A DNA stretch of 64,000 bases from positions 1 through 64,000 of the forward strand of contig JBNAVJ010000002.1 in assembly GCA_049700455.1 (NCBI GenBank), read 5' to 3'. Positions 1 to 8,449 of the stretch are shown piece by piece (position 1 is the stretch's first letter; each line of letters starts with the position of its first letter). The translations under genes were made by a program, and so were the position numbers. The notes under the pieces are model-generated. The model saw only the letters and a program-made list of their open reading frames with translations, was not told where the DNA came from and did no database searches. The stretch comes from JBNAVJ01 sp049700455 (GTDB taxonomy: Bacteria > Bacteroidota > Ignavibacteria > Tepidaquicellales > Tepidaquicellaceae).

Positions 1-1474
1 TGGAGCCTGTTGTTTGCTCTGTATTTCCAAGTGGTGTATGATTGATAGAAGGACCAATTTCTACTGCACAGGTCCAGGCTTGAAATGAACCTGATTTATC
101 ATCAAACCAGAAGGGCCATATCTTATTGTTACCTGAAGTAATACCAATGTAATCCCCCATATAAGTACCCATTCCTGGTTCTGGTTTGGGTTTCCAGTTA
201 TGATCGCTGACTTTAATGTCAGTCCAGGTATTACCACCATCAATAGAACGTGACATATAAACAGCACAGGAATCCCCAACAGCTGGGAAATCTCTATTAT
301 CATAATAAACAACATTAATACCACCGCCTTCATCAACTCTTATTGCAGGGAAAAATTGAACCTTGCCATTATTTAAAGCATCCTGATTAACTCTAACTCC
401 TGCTGACCAGGTAACACCACCGTTCGTAGAACGATGGAATATAATATCCGGGTCCGTACCAGCCGGAGCTAAATTCTTTTCAGCATCTACAATATAAATC
501 CACCCATTTCTTGGTCCACCACTTTTGTCCACTCCAATTCTTGGGAAATCGTTTACTCTAACTCCCCATCCATTGAAACTGTTTGTCCTGATACCATTTG
601 CATCATAAGCATTTTCTGTTACCGTCCAGTTAGAGCCGCCGTTAGTGGATTTTGCAAAACCAACATAATCCGAAACAGTCGCGCTTTGAGCAGACCAGGT
701 AACATAAACTTCCCCGTTAGGACCAACAATTACATCTGCCCCCTGAGATAATCCAGAGGGGGAACTGTTGATTTGTAACATTGGAGACCAGCTAACACCA
801 CTATTTGTTGTCCACGAAATCGCAACAGGATATGGCGAGGTCCACTTAGTCCAGACTGTATATGTTCTGCCGTAATATGGACTGGTCGGGACATCGTCAG
901 TAGCAATCAAGTTTTTATCTGAAGAACCACTGTAAATCGTGTATGGAGTTGACCAGTTAACACCAAAATTTGTAGAATAACTCCCAATCATAAAAGCAGT
1001 TGAAACAGTGTTCAATGTTGTAAAGACAAACACCTGATTCTTATCAATAATTGGAGCCGGGTCAGAAGTTGAACTTGGCATATTTGGCATAAGGTCAGTA
1101 CCATACCAATTCAGTCCACCATTGGTTGATACATAACATCCCTGTCCAAATTGACTACCCCCAACCGTCGTGTTTGCAGAGCCAAAAAGCAAATTAGGAT
1201 TTTGTGTACAGCTTGATAAGATTACTTCATCCTGTTGATTCGAGTTAGGCAAGACACGAAAATTCGGTCCAACCGCAAGAAAACCTGCAGGAGTTAATAA
1301 ATACCTTATTTCCCTATTAGGATTTTCCCAATAGGTAACTGTAACTTTGAAAAACTTTGTAGGGTCAAAAGGTGGTTTCCTGGTGTGCATATTTTCCAGA
1401 ACCCACTTCTCTTGTGCTGCCAACTGGCTTACCATTCCAATCAGCAATAAAAAAATGAGAGCTGATTTCTTCAT
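1..1474 (-). CDS. Secreted BNR/Asp-box repeat protein (C-terminus outside window)
   Basis: The reading frame starts at an ATG (1474-1472) and stays open to the window edge, so about 491 residues are seen and the C-terminus is missing. Residues 1-20 (MKKSALIFLLLIGMVSQLAA) are a clear Sec signal peptide. The mature part carries at least six Asp-box-like motifs of the S/T-x-N/D-x-G-x-x-W type, for example STNGGLNW, STNFGVNW, TTNSGVSW, STNGGSNW, STNGGVTW and SIDGGNTW. These are typical of sialidase-like beta-propellers. Many such proteins in Ignavibacteria are T9SS cargo, but no sorting domain can be checked here because the end is absent. The substrate is unknown; it may be a structural or binding propeller rather than a glycosidase. 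It is transcribed away from the feo operon. Confidence 0.8.
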   Translation of the reverse strand, partial: MKKSALIFLLLIGMVSQLAAQEKWVLENMHTRKPPFDPTKFFKVTVTYWENPNREIRYLLTPAGFLAVGPNFRVLPNSNQQDEVILSSCTQNPNLLFGSANTTVGGSQFGQGCYVSTNGGLNWYGTDLMPNMPSSTSDPAPIIDKNQVFVFTTLNTVSTAFMIGSYSTNFGVNWSTPYTIYSGSSDKNLIATDDVPTSPYYGRTYTVWTKWTSPYPVAISWTTNSGVSWSPMLQINSSPSGLSQGADVIVGPNGEVYVTWSAQSATVSDYVGFAKSTNGGSNWTVTENAYDANGIRTNSFNGWGVRVNDFPRIGVDKSGGPRNGWIYIVDAEKNLAPAGTDPDIIFHRSTNGGVTWSAGVRVNQDALNNGKVQFFPAIRVDEGGGINVVYYDNRDFPAVGDSCAVYMSRSIDGGNTWTDIKVSDHNWKPKPEPGMGTYMGDYIGITSGNNKIWPFWFDDKSGSFQAWTCAVEIGPSINHTPLGNTEQTTGS

Positions 1475-1644
1475 AAAATACTATTTTAATTTATACATTA
1501 AATTTAACAAAAAAGAACTTTAGAAAAAACTATATCTGAACATTTTTTTACTTAAATACTAACCCTTATGATTTAGTTAAAAATTCAATAACCGGAAAGA
1601 TATAATATGAATTCATCAATAAAAATTTGATTGGACATAAGTAA

Positions 1645-3072
1645 TTATTGTACAAGATAATATACTCTGGTAACAAGAAAACAAACTATAACCCCAAGTA
1701 TAATCGGTAAGATAGTTGCTATTACAGTCCATTTGACACTTTTAGTTTCCTTATAAATCGTATATATTGTTGTTGAACACGGATTGTGTAACAAGCTAAA
1801 TAACATTAGATTGATTCCGGTTAGTAGTGTCCAACCACTCATTTTAAGAATTTGAGCTATTTCACCTGCTGATTCCACTTCCATTAACACACCAGCAGTA
1901 GCAGAGATTCCAGTTATTTTATTAACTAATACGGTAAGCATTAAAACAGTTGGAATTACAATTTCGTTAGCAGGTATTGCAATTATATATGCCAGCAATA
2001 TCACACCATTCAAGCCAATGAATACTCCTATTGGGTTTAGCCCTTTTATCAGATATTCAGCAATACTCATTCCGTCGATTTGGACATTACTAACAAGCCA
2101 TATTACACCACCAGCTGGAAACGCAAATACAACTGCTCTCCACAAAACAACCAGAGTCCTATCTATTACAGATCTATATAAAGTTTGCAAAATATTTGGG
2201 GGTCTGTAAGGTGGCAATTCAAGACTAAAAGCGGAAGCCTCACCTCTGAGGAGTGTTCTGGTAAGTCCGTATGAAGTGAGAAACATAAATATTACCCCCA
2301 GCATTGCAATTGTAACAACAGCAATTGTTGATACAATGCCGGAAAGATGCTGTGGAGCGAGAGCACCAATAAAGATAGTTGCTATCAGGATTTGTGTAGG
2401 CCATCTACCGTTACACAAGGAGAAATTATTTGTGATAATAGCAATTAATCTCTCGCGAGGACTATCAATTATCCTCGTTGCTACCACTCCTGCCGCATTG
2501 CAGCCAAACCCCATTGTCATTGTTAATGCCTGTCTACCGTGTGCGCCTACCTTACGAAAAATCCCATCAAGATTAAATGCCACTCTCGGAAGATATCCTA
2601 AATCTTCCAAGAGAGTAAAAATCGGGAAAAAAATTGCCATCGGAGGTAACATAACACTCACTACCCACGCACCTGCAAGATACATACCATCAAATAAAAA
2701 TCCGCTTAACCAGGCTGGCATTTTCAAAAGGTCAGCAATATATTTTAATCCTAACAAACCTTTGTCAACTAAGAAATAGCTCAAAAGTTGTGAGGGATAA
2801 TTAGCTCCAACAATTGTAATCCATAATACTACAGCAAGTAACAACAACATCAGTGGAAAACCAAAAACTTTGCTTGTTAGTATTCTATCTACACGGCTGG
2901 AAAAATCATATTTTTGTTTCCCACTTTTAACAACAGTTATATCAGCAATCTCTTTTGCCTGAGCATAAACCTCTTCCACTACCTTATCGTGAAATTCTTC
3001 TCCAATCTCCCATTGCAGTTTATCAGCAATGGTAAATATTTCCTTAAGTCGTTTTTCTTTATCATTTTCCAT
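1645..3072 (-). CDS. feoB2: FeoB permease half (ferrous iron transporter membrane subunit)
   Basis: 475 residues, the membrane half of a FeoB ferrous iron transporter. After a short hydrophilic lead (about 1-65, equivalent to the end of the GDI linker) come many hydrophobic segments. The Gate/nucleoside-recognition signature is present: LPRVAFNLDGIF near 162, MGFGCN at 187-192 and SLCNGRWPT near 218. Near the C-terminus are the PCSTTIYTIYKET motif and the KWT motif found in FeoB C-terminal domains. The ATG overlaps the stop of the GTPase gene (TGATG at 3074-3070), so translation is probably coupled. In most bacteria both halves are one polypeptide of about 700-800 residues. Here the break falls between the GDI domain and the first membrane helix, and both halves look intact, so this is a split transporter rather than a broken one. 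Confidence 0.9.
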   Translation of the reverse strand: MENDKEKRLKEIFTIADKLQWEIGEEFHDKVVEEVYAQAKEIADITVVKSGKQKYDFSSRVDRILTSKVFGFPLMLLLLAVVLWITIVGANYPSQLLSYFLVDKGLLGLKYIADLLKMPAWLSGFLFDGMYLAGAWVVSVMLPPMAIFFPIFTLLEDLGYLPRVAFNLDGIFRKVGAHGRQALTMTMGFGCNAAGVVATRIIDSPRERLIAIITNNFSLCNGRWPTQILIATIFIGALAPQHLSGIVSTIAVVTIAMLGVIFMFLTSYGLTRTLLRGEASAFSLELPPYRPPNILQTLYRSVIDRTLVVLWRAVVFAFPAGGVIWLVSNVQIDGMSIAEYLIKGLNPIGVFIGLNGVILLAYIIAIPANEIVIPTVLMLTVLVNKITGISATAGVLMEVESAGEIAQILKMSGWTLLTGINLMLFSLLHNPCSTTIYTIYKETKSVKWTVIATILPIILGVIVCFLVTRVYYLVQ

Positions 3073-3830
3073 CAGGTAGAAATTCCCTTTAACTTGTTTT
3101 CAAGCCACTTCTTTATTCCAACATCATCTTCAATCAGTCGCATTGCTATCCAGTGTTTATTTAATAGGTCCGGAAAAATTTCATCAAGTCTCTTAACTAT
3201 TTCATCAATTAGTGCAGAAATTTTTTCATCTTTAATTTTCGTTCTCCTTGGTTTACAGATGTATTTCCCACTAACAACTTCTTCTATATAATTGAGTAGA
3301 ACATCAAACCCCCTGTTTCTGCGAGCAGAAGTCAGAACAACTGGAATTCCAAGTTGACGACTGAGAGAACGATTATCTATTTTTATTCCCATCCTTTCTG
3401 CTTCATCTATAAGATTTACACACAGAATCACTTTATCAGTAATATCAAGAATTTGTAAAACAAGATTCAGGTTTCTTTCCAGACGAGTAGCATCTGCTAC
3501 TATTACGGTTACATCAGGATTTTCAAACAAGATAAAATCCCTTGCTATTTCTTCATCAGTACTCATAGAAAGTAATGAATAGGTACCGGGTAAATCAACA
3601 ACCTTATATTTCCTTCCATTATATGTAAAGCCACCCATAGCAAGAGTAACTGTTTTACCAGGCCAATTACCAGTATGTTGACGAAGACCCGTCAACATAT
3701 TAAAAACCGTGCTCTTGCCAACATTCGGATTTCCTGCAAGGGCAACAACATAATCAACATTACTTATGTCTTCTCTATTTTTTTTCAGAGGAGACTTTTG
3801 AGCAACCGGACAATCTTCACATTGTGCCAT
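3072..3830 (-). CDS. feoB1: FeoB GTPase subunit (G domain plus GDI-like domain)
   Basis: 252 residues, the cytosolic GTPase half of FeoB. All G motifs are visible: G1 GNPNVGKS at 33-40, a G2 threonine near 60, G3 DLPG at 79-82, G4 NLID at 139-142 and G5 SAR near 168. The G1 and G3 context (VVDLPGTYSL) is typical of FeoB rather than other TrmE/Era GTPases. Residues about 195-252 resemble the helical GDI/spacer domain. An N-terminal CxxC (C4, C7) could bind metal. The gene starts 2 bp after the regulator gene stops and its own stop overlaps the start of the permease half. It is expected to act with the permease at the inner membrane for Fe(II) uptake. Confidence 0.92.
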   Translation of the reverse strand: MAQCEDCPVAQKSPLKKNREDISNVDYVVALAGNPNVGKSTVFNMLTGLRQHTGNWPGKTVTLAMGGFTYNGRKYKVVDLPGTYSLLSMSTDEEIARDFILFENPDVTVIVADATRLERNLNLVLQILDITDKVILCVNLIDEAERMGIKIDNRSLSRQLGIPVVLTSARRNRGFDVLLNYIEEVVSGKYICKPRRTKIKDEKISALIDEIVKRLDEIFPDLLNKHWIAMRLIEDDVGIKKWLENKLKGIST

Positions 3831-3832
3831 TA

Positions 3833-4834
3833 CTACCGCCTTTCTATCTCTATCATTTTTGCCTGTGATTTTCTCAGGGCAATAAGCGAATTTTTTACAC
3901 GATAAGCCGTTGGATCACCTGTAGGACTTCTCAATTCTACTTTAATTAATGTTCCCCTAATAATGCCAAGATCAAGCATCCTTTTTCGTTTCAATCCTTT
4001 ACAAAGTGGGGAGATGCCCTTTACAATTCCTTCTTCGCCTATCTCTAAATCAGCCAGTGTTATTGCTTTTTCTACCTTATGTTCTAAATCATCTGTCTCA
4101 ATCACACTCAAATTCAAAGCCATTTGATAATCAAGAACAACCCGCTTCCCTTTTGAAGTTTCAATCAGCACTTTTTCAGGAGTCTTTTCAATAATTTTCA
4201 GACGTTCATTAAGCAAGATACCAGATTTAAGTATCTTAGAAAAAATTTCATAAGGCTCATCTTCAATATGTATAATACGATAAATTTTCCCTTCAGCCGC
4301 CTCCAATAATGAATCCCATTTACTCTCAGGCAGTAACCCTGACCGCGTGGGGATAGGATCTCCATGAGGATCAAATCTTGGATTCAGTATGTGTGCAGAA
4401 ACTTCTTTTAATTTATCCTCAGTTAAAAGATGTTCCTCTTTTTCAGCAAGCTTGTGAATCCTGGATCGGGAGATTTCTGTTGAATCAGCCAGATAACGTT
4501 CCCATAACCTGTGCAATCGAATCATCTTCCTTGCATATTCTTCACCATTATGAGTAAGATTTACAACTTCACCCTTTAATTCAGCTAATTTTAAACGCAA
4601 CATCTCACCAATAACTTTTTTCAGCCGTCCATACCTTATTCCAAGAGAACCCTCTATTGACTTGAAACTCGTACTCAAACCTTTTTGATTATAATCGAAA
4701 ATATGTTTTAGAGCATCTTCAATATGTATCTTCATATTGAGTTCTTCCTGTCTCCTCAATATAGCAAGCAAACCAAAGCGGGGAAGAAAAACAAAAATAA
4801 CCACAATCAATATGAAAAGAATAAAGTATATCAT
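3833..4834 (-). CDS. Membrane-anchored DtxR/MntR-family regulator fused to FeoA-like domains
   Basis: 333 residues with an unusual layout. Residues 1-24 are a strongly hydrophobic segment (IYFILFILIVVIFVFLP) predicted to be a membrane anchor. Residues about 35-100 are a winged-helix DNA-binding domain of DtxR type. Residues about 105-165 match the DtxR metal-binding/dimerisation domain (RLHRLWERYLAD, IHKLAEKEEH, DPHGDPIPT). Residues about 195-245 look like one SH3/FeoA-like domain and about 258-333 are a clear FeoA domain (GIVKGISP, RKRMLDLGI). It lies 2 bp before feoB, so the FeoA function of the iron transporter is probably supplied by this protein, and the regulator part may sense Fe or Mn. 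A membrane-bound DtxR is uncommon. The start could be further downstream, which would drop the anchor, but the upstream gene ends just before this ATG. Confidence 0.82.
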   Translation of the reverse strand: MIYFILFILIVVIFVFLPRFGLLAILRRQEELNMKIHIEDALKHIFDYNQKGLSTSFKSIEGSLGIRYGRLKKVIGEMLRLKLAELKGEVVNLTHNGEEYARKMIRLHRLWERYLADSTEISRSRIHKLAEKEEHLLTEDKLKEVSAHILNPRFDPHGDPIPTRSGLLPESKWDSLLEAAEGKIYRIIHIEDEPYEIFSKILKSGILLNERLKIIEKTPEKVLIETSKGKRVVLDYQMALNLSVIETDDLEHKVEKAITLADLEIGEEGIVKGISPLCKGLKRKRMLDLGIIRGTLIKVELRSPTGDPTAYRVKNSLIALRKSQAKMIEIERR

Positions 4835-4836
4835 CT

Positions 4837-5259
4837 TTATACTTCCATCATTAATGTAGCAGAAGCATTTGGTGTTTCAAACAGTGTAACTGTAACTTTT
4901 GATACATTGCTAATTGCTTCTTCTCTTATACCTTTAATTATTCTCTGCAACATATCTTTACAGATGTTTTCAACAGTTGCATAATAATCCACAATAACCT
5001 TACGGGACTCCAGCTCTTCAAGCATAGATATTAACTTACTATCACCTTTATAAACAAGAAAACTGTGGTCAAACATCTCTACAATTGGCTTAACAATCTT
5101 TCCAAGTTCATAAAAATCTATAACCATACCATTTTCATTAACCTCACCCTCTAATTCTACAACCATTCTATATGAATGTCCATGAACGTTCTTGCATAAA
5201 CCTGGATGATTTGGCAGGCGGTGTCCCATTTCCCATCGGTATTCTTTTGCTATCTTCAT
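4837..5259 (-). CDS. queD: 6-pyruvoyl-tetrahydropterin synthase / 6-carboxytetrahydropterin synthase (QueD-like)
   Basis: 140 residues, the usual length for a single-domain QueD/PTPS. The zinc-binding histidines are H13, H26 and H28 (GHRL and NVHGHSY) and the catalytic cysteine C22 sits in GLCKNVHGH. FDHSFL supplies the catalytic Asp/His pair, and the C-terminal LFETPNASAT supplies the pterin-anchoring glutamate. QueD converts dihydroneopterin triphosphate to 6-carboxy-tetrahydropterin in queuosine/7-deazaguanine synthesis. The other queuosine genes (queC, queE, queF) are not in the window. It sits between the acyl-CoA synthetase (27 bp away) and the iron regulator (2 bp away), inside the feo operon, which is an unusual position. 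Confidence 0.88.
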   Translation of the reverse strand: MKIAKEYRWEMGHRLPNHPGLCKNVHGHSYRMVVELEGEVNENGMVIDFYELGKIVKPIVEMFDHSFLVYKGDSKLISMLEELESRKVIVDYYATVENICKDMLQRIIKGIREEAISNVSKVTVTLFETPNASATLMMEV

Positions 5260-5286
5260 TATCTATAACCCCTTTTTTTATTTTTT

Positions 5287-7401
5287 TTATTTATTAACTG
5301 AGACCTTTATCCTTGCATCCAGTATTTTACAGTGTTCTGCTTTATCTGAGAATACAAACGGATTAAAATCAACTTCTACAACCTCCGGGAAATCCATTAC
5401 CATTTGAGAAAGTTTTAAAATATTTTCAGATACATAATCAAAATCAACACTCTTTTTCCCTCTCACACCTTTCAGAATATTATAAACCTTAACACTTTTT
5501 ATTAAGTTCTCTGCATCCTTATCGGTTAAAGGTGCCATACGAAACTCAACATCCTTGAAAGCTTCAACAAGTACACCTCCCATTCCAAAAGCAATGAAAT
5601 GAGAACCGTTAGGACCTCTAACAGCTCCCAGTAAAGTTTCAATACCATCTTCAATATACGGCTGAATGGTAAAACCTTCAAAGACTTTATCCATCTTCTT
5701 TTCTTTCAAACTTGCAAGAACTCTGTTTTCAGCCTGAATAAGTTCTTCAACATTCCTGACATTTAAAACCACACCTCCAACATCCGATTTATGAATCAAA
5801 TTTTTTCCAACCGCTTTAATTACCACTGGAAAACCTATAGTCTCAGCCATTATAATAGATTCCTGAACATCTCTGGCTAACATAGACTCAACTATCGGAA
5901 ATCTGTATGCCAGTAGCAAATCTATTACATCACCAAACTCCATATAAATCTCCCCTTTACCTGAATACTTCTTAATTACTTTTTTTGCTGCATTTGTATT
6001 AATTGCAAATCTCTCATACTCTCCTACAACTGACTCCCTATAAACCTTATATTTATACATCTGCCCCATCACTCTTGCCGCAGCTTCACAACTGTTAAAT
6101 ATGGGGGGATGTGGTATTACGCTTTCTGCAAGCTTCTGAACTATATCGTCCTGTGACATCAGAACTACTATAACAGATTTTCCTGACTTTATCCCTGCTT
6201 CACAAATCTTCTTTCCTATTTCAAGAGTGTTATGCATCAAAGGAGGACCAAGAATTACTATCCCACAATCTATATTCTTATCCGCAAGCATTAACTCAGT
6301 CGCTTTGCCATAAACTTCTGCTGTTGCCGGAGGCAAGATATCAACAGGATTATGTAATGAAGCTTCCGGCACACATATTTTCTGAAGCCTCTTTTTTGTT
6401 GCTGCTGTTAATTCCGGAACTGTCAATCCCCATTTCTGAGCTTCATCAACAGTCAATATCGCCGGTCCACCAGCATTAGTTAAAATTCCCAATCTATTTC
6501 CGACTGGTAATATAGTTCTATCAAACGATTTAGCAAGATCAAATAAATCCTCAACTGTATCAACCCTAATTACACCACTTTGATTAAACACTGCATCAAC
6601 AAAAGCATCTGATGAAGCTATTGCACCAGTATGTGAACTTGCAGCTTTCATCCCTGCACCAGTTCTCGCTGCCTTAACAGCAATCACTGGTTTCTTTCTG
6701 GAGATTCTCTCAGCAACTTTTCTAAACCTCTTTATATCAGAAAAACTCTCAAGATACAATGTTATCACACCCACATCATCATTGTTGTTCCAGTATTCTA
6801 TAACATCATTTTCATCTATGTCAGCTTTGTTACCTATGCTTAAAAACTGGGAAAACCCTATATCTCGCTGCTTCAGGATTTTCAATACTGCTGCACCTAA
6901 CGCCCCACTTTGCGAAACAAATCCTATCCCGCCTGCATTCGGTTCCCCCTGAACAAACGTCCCATTCATCATTATTTCAGACTTTGTGTTAATGATTCCC
7001 ATACAATTTGGACCAACGAGATTCATTCCATATTTTTTAACCCTTTCCAACATTAAACATTCGAGATTTTCTCCAGCTTTACCAACTTCTTTAAATCCTG
7101 CTGTAATTACTATCACATCTTTAATGCCCTTTTTTTTGCAATCATCAATTGCAGAAATAACATACTCTTTACCAACCATAATAATTCCAAGATTAATCTC
7201 ATCCGGAATATCAGTTACCTGAGCGTAAGCTTTTATACTGTGAACAAACTCTGCTTTAGGATTTACAGGAAACAACTTACCCCGATAACCAAACTTCACA
7301 AGATTACTGATTAACTCCCAACCAAGTGTTTTTTCCCTCGAAGATGCCCCAATGATTGCAATAGATTTCGGATAAAAAAAATTGTCAAGATTTCTGCCCA
7401 T
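5287..7401 (-). CDS. ADP-forming acetyl/acyl-CoA synthetase, alpha-beta fusion
   Basis: 704 residues covering both subunits of the NDP-forming acyl-CoA synthetase family. Domain order: CoA-binding Rossmann domain (1-130, IAIIGASSREKTLGW), two succinyl-CoA-ligase-like domains (about 150-460), then an ATP-grasp beta part (about 480-704, VVIKAVGKNLIHKSDVGG and GVLVEAFKDVEFRMAP). The phospho-relay histidine is H257 in SSHTGAIASSD. The family interconverts acyl-CoA + ADP + Pi with acid + ATP + CoA, conserving energy when acetate or branched acids are released. It is the first gene of a minus-strand run continuing into queD and feo genes. The exact acyl preference cannot be read from the sequence; a protein acetyltransferase (Pat-like) role is less likely because no GNAT domain is present. 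Confidence 0.88.
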   Translation of the reverse strand: MGRNLDNFFYPKSIAIIGASSREKTLGWELISNLVKFGYRGKLFPVNPKAEFVHSIKAYAQVTDIPDEINLGIIMVGKEYVISAIDDCKKKGIKDVIVITAGFKEVGKAGENLECLMLERVKKYGMNLVGPNCMGIINTKSEIMMNGTFVQGEPNAGGIGFVSQSGALGAAVLKILKQRDIGFSQFLSIGNKADIDENDVIEYWNNNDDVGVITLYLESFSDIKRFRKVAERISRKKPVIAVKAARTGAGMKAASSHTGAIASSDAFVDAVFNQSGVIRVDTVEDLFDLAKSFDRTILPVGNRLGILTNAGGPAILTVDEAQKWGLTVPELTAATKKRLQKICVPEASLHNPVDILPPATAEVYGKATELMLADKNIDCGIVILGPPLMHNTLEIGKKICEAGIKSGKSVIVVLMSQDDIVQKLAESVIPHPPIFNSCEAAARVMGQMYKYKVYRESVVGEYERFAINTNAAKKVIKKYSGKGEIYMEFGDVIDLLLAYRFPIVESMLARDVQESIIMAETIGFPVVIKAVGKNLIHKSDVGGVVLNVRNVEELIQAENRVLASLKEKKMDKVFEGFTIQPYIEDGIETLLGAVRGPNGSHFIAFGMGGVLVEAFKDVEFRMAPLTDKDAENLIKSVKVYNILKGVRGKKSVDFDYVSENILKLSQMVMDFPEVVEVDFNPFVFSDKAEHCKILDARIKVSVNK

Positions 7402-7672
7402 ATCGGATAAATTTTTGTTTTTTAACTTTTGTAATTTATCAAAATTGATTTGCTAATAAAACTCAATATTATAAAGAGTCAATACCACTTATTAAGATTA
7501 AACCCTACCTTTATCAACACCTATTACATCAATTAAATTAATTCTTATTAGTTTCCTCTCGCCTTTCAATTTTCTCCTAAACCATTTTGTCAACATCTCT
7601 TCGTTACTTTTTATATTGTATTTTTTAATATATTTTACTTTCTTTATCTGTTTGGTCCTTTAAGTTTTATTA
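7402..7672. promoter_or_regulatory. Divergent intergenic region between acyl-CoA synthetase and exonuclease III
   Basis: 271 bp between two divergent starts, so promoters for both directions must lie here. It is very AT-rich with no open frame of note. I could not pick a convincing -35/-10 pair on either strand. Confidence 0.4.
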
Positions 7673-8446
7673 ATGCCAGCAATTAATATATATACCTGGA
7701 ACGTGAATGGTATACGCGCCATTCAGAAAAAAAACTTCCTTGATTGGGTTAACTCCTCTAATGGTGACATAATATGTTTACAGGAAACCAAAGCTTCAAC
7801 TGATCAGATTCCTGCTGAGCTTACAAACATTAAGGGCTACCAATCTTTCTTTTTTTCTGCTAAACGAAAGGGATATTCAGGAGTGGCTACCTATACAAAG
7901 CTAAAACCAAAAAATGTTACTTATGGATTCAATAACGAAAAATTTGATGAAGAAGGAAGAGTCATATTTACAGAATACGAAACCTTTCTCCTTGCTAACG
8001 TTTATTTCCCTAATGGTGGACGCGGAGCAGAAAGAGTAAATTACAAACTGGAATTCTACAACGAACTATTCTTCTATCTATTTAAACATTATCAGGACAA
8101 AAAAGGAATTATTGTCGCTGGTGATTTTAATACTGCTCATAAAGAAATAGACCTCGCTCGCCCTAAAGAAAACTCCACAGTTAGCGGTTTTCTCCCCGAA
8201 GAAAGAAAATGGATTGATAAAATCATTAATCTTGGCTACGTTGATGTTTTCAGAACTTTCCATCCCGAACCGGGTTGGTACACGTACTGGGACCCCGTTA
8301 CCCGCGCTCGTGAACGAAATATTGGCTGGAGAATTGATTATTTTATGGTATCAAAAGACTTTCTGCAAAATGTTATAGATGCTTCTATACATCCTGAAGT
8401 TATGGGAAGTGACCACTGCCCTGTATCAATCAAAATAAAAGTTTAA
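7673..8446 (+). CDS. xth: Exodeoxyribonuclease III (AP endonuclease)
   Basis: 257 residues, standard length for the ExoIII/Xth family. Family motifs occur in order: YTWNVNGIRA near the start, CLQETKA, GYSGVATYTK, NVYFPNG, the metal/nucleophile motif AGDFNTAH, then WRIDYF and the C-terminal GSDHCPV containing the catalytic Asp-His. The enzyme cuts at abasic sites and has 3'-5' exonuclease activity in base excision repair. It begins a two-gene plus-strand unit with the reductase gene 3 bp downstream. Confidence 0.95.
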   Translation: MPAINIYTWNVNGIRAIQKKNFLDWVNSSNGDIICLQETKASTDQIPAELTNIKGYQSFFFSAKRKGYSGVATYTKLKPKNVTYGFNNEKFDEEGRVIFTEYETFLLANVYFPNGGRGAERVNYKLEFYNELFFYLFKHYQDKKGIIVAGDFNTAHKEIDLARPKENSTVSGFLPEERKWIDKIINLGYVDVFRTFHPEPGWYTYWDPVTRARERNIGWRIDYFMVSKDFLQNVIDASIHPEVMGSDHCPVSIKIKV

Positions 8447-8449
8447 ACT

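Noticed and set aside
2276..2779. Open frame of 167 codons on the plus strand
   Set aside because: It lies antisense to the well-supported FeoB permease gene, has no recognisable motif and no ribosome binding site.
3070..3074. Possible frameshift splitting feoB
   Set aside because: The junction is a clean TGATG stop-start overlap with a plausible start and both halves have complete domains, so a real split is more likely than a sequencing error; kept only as a caveat.
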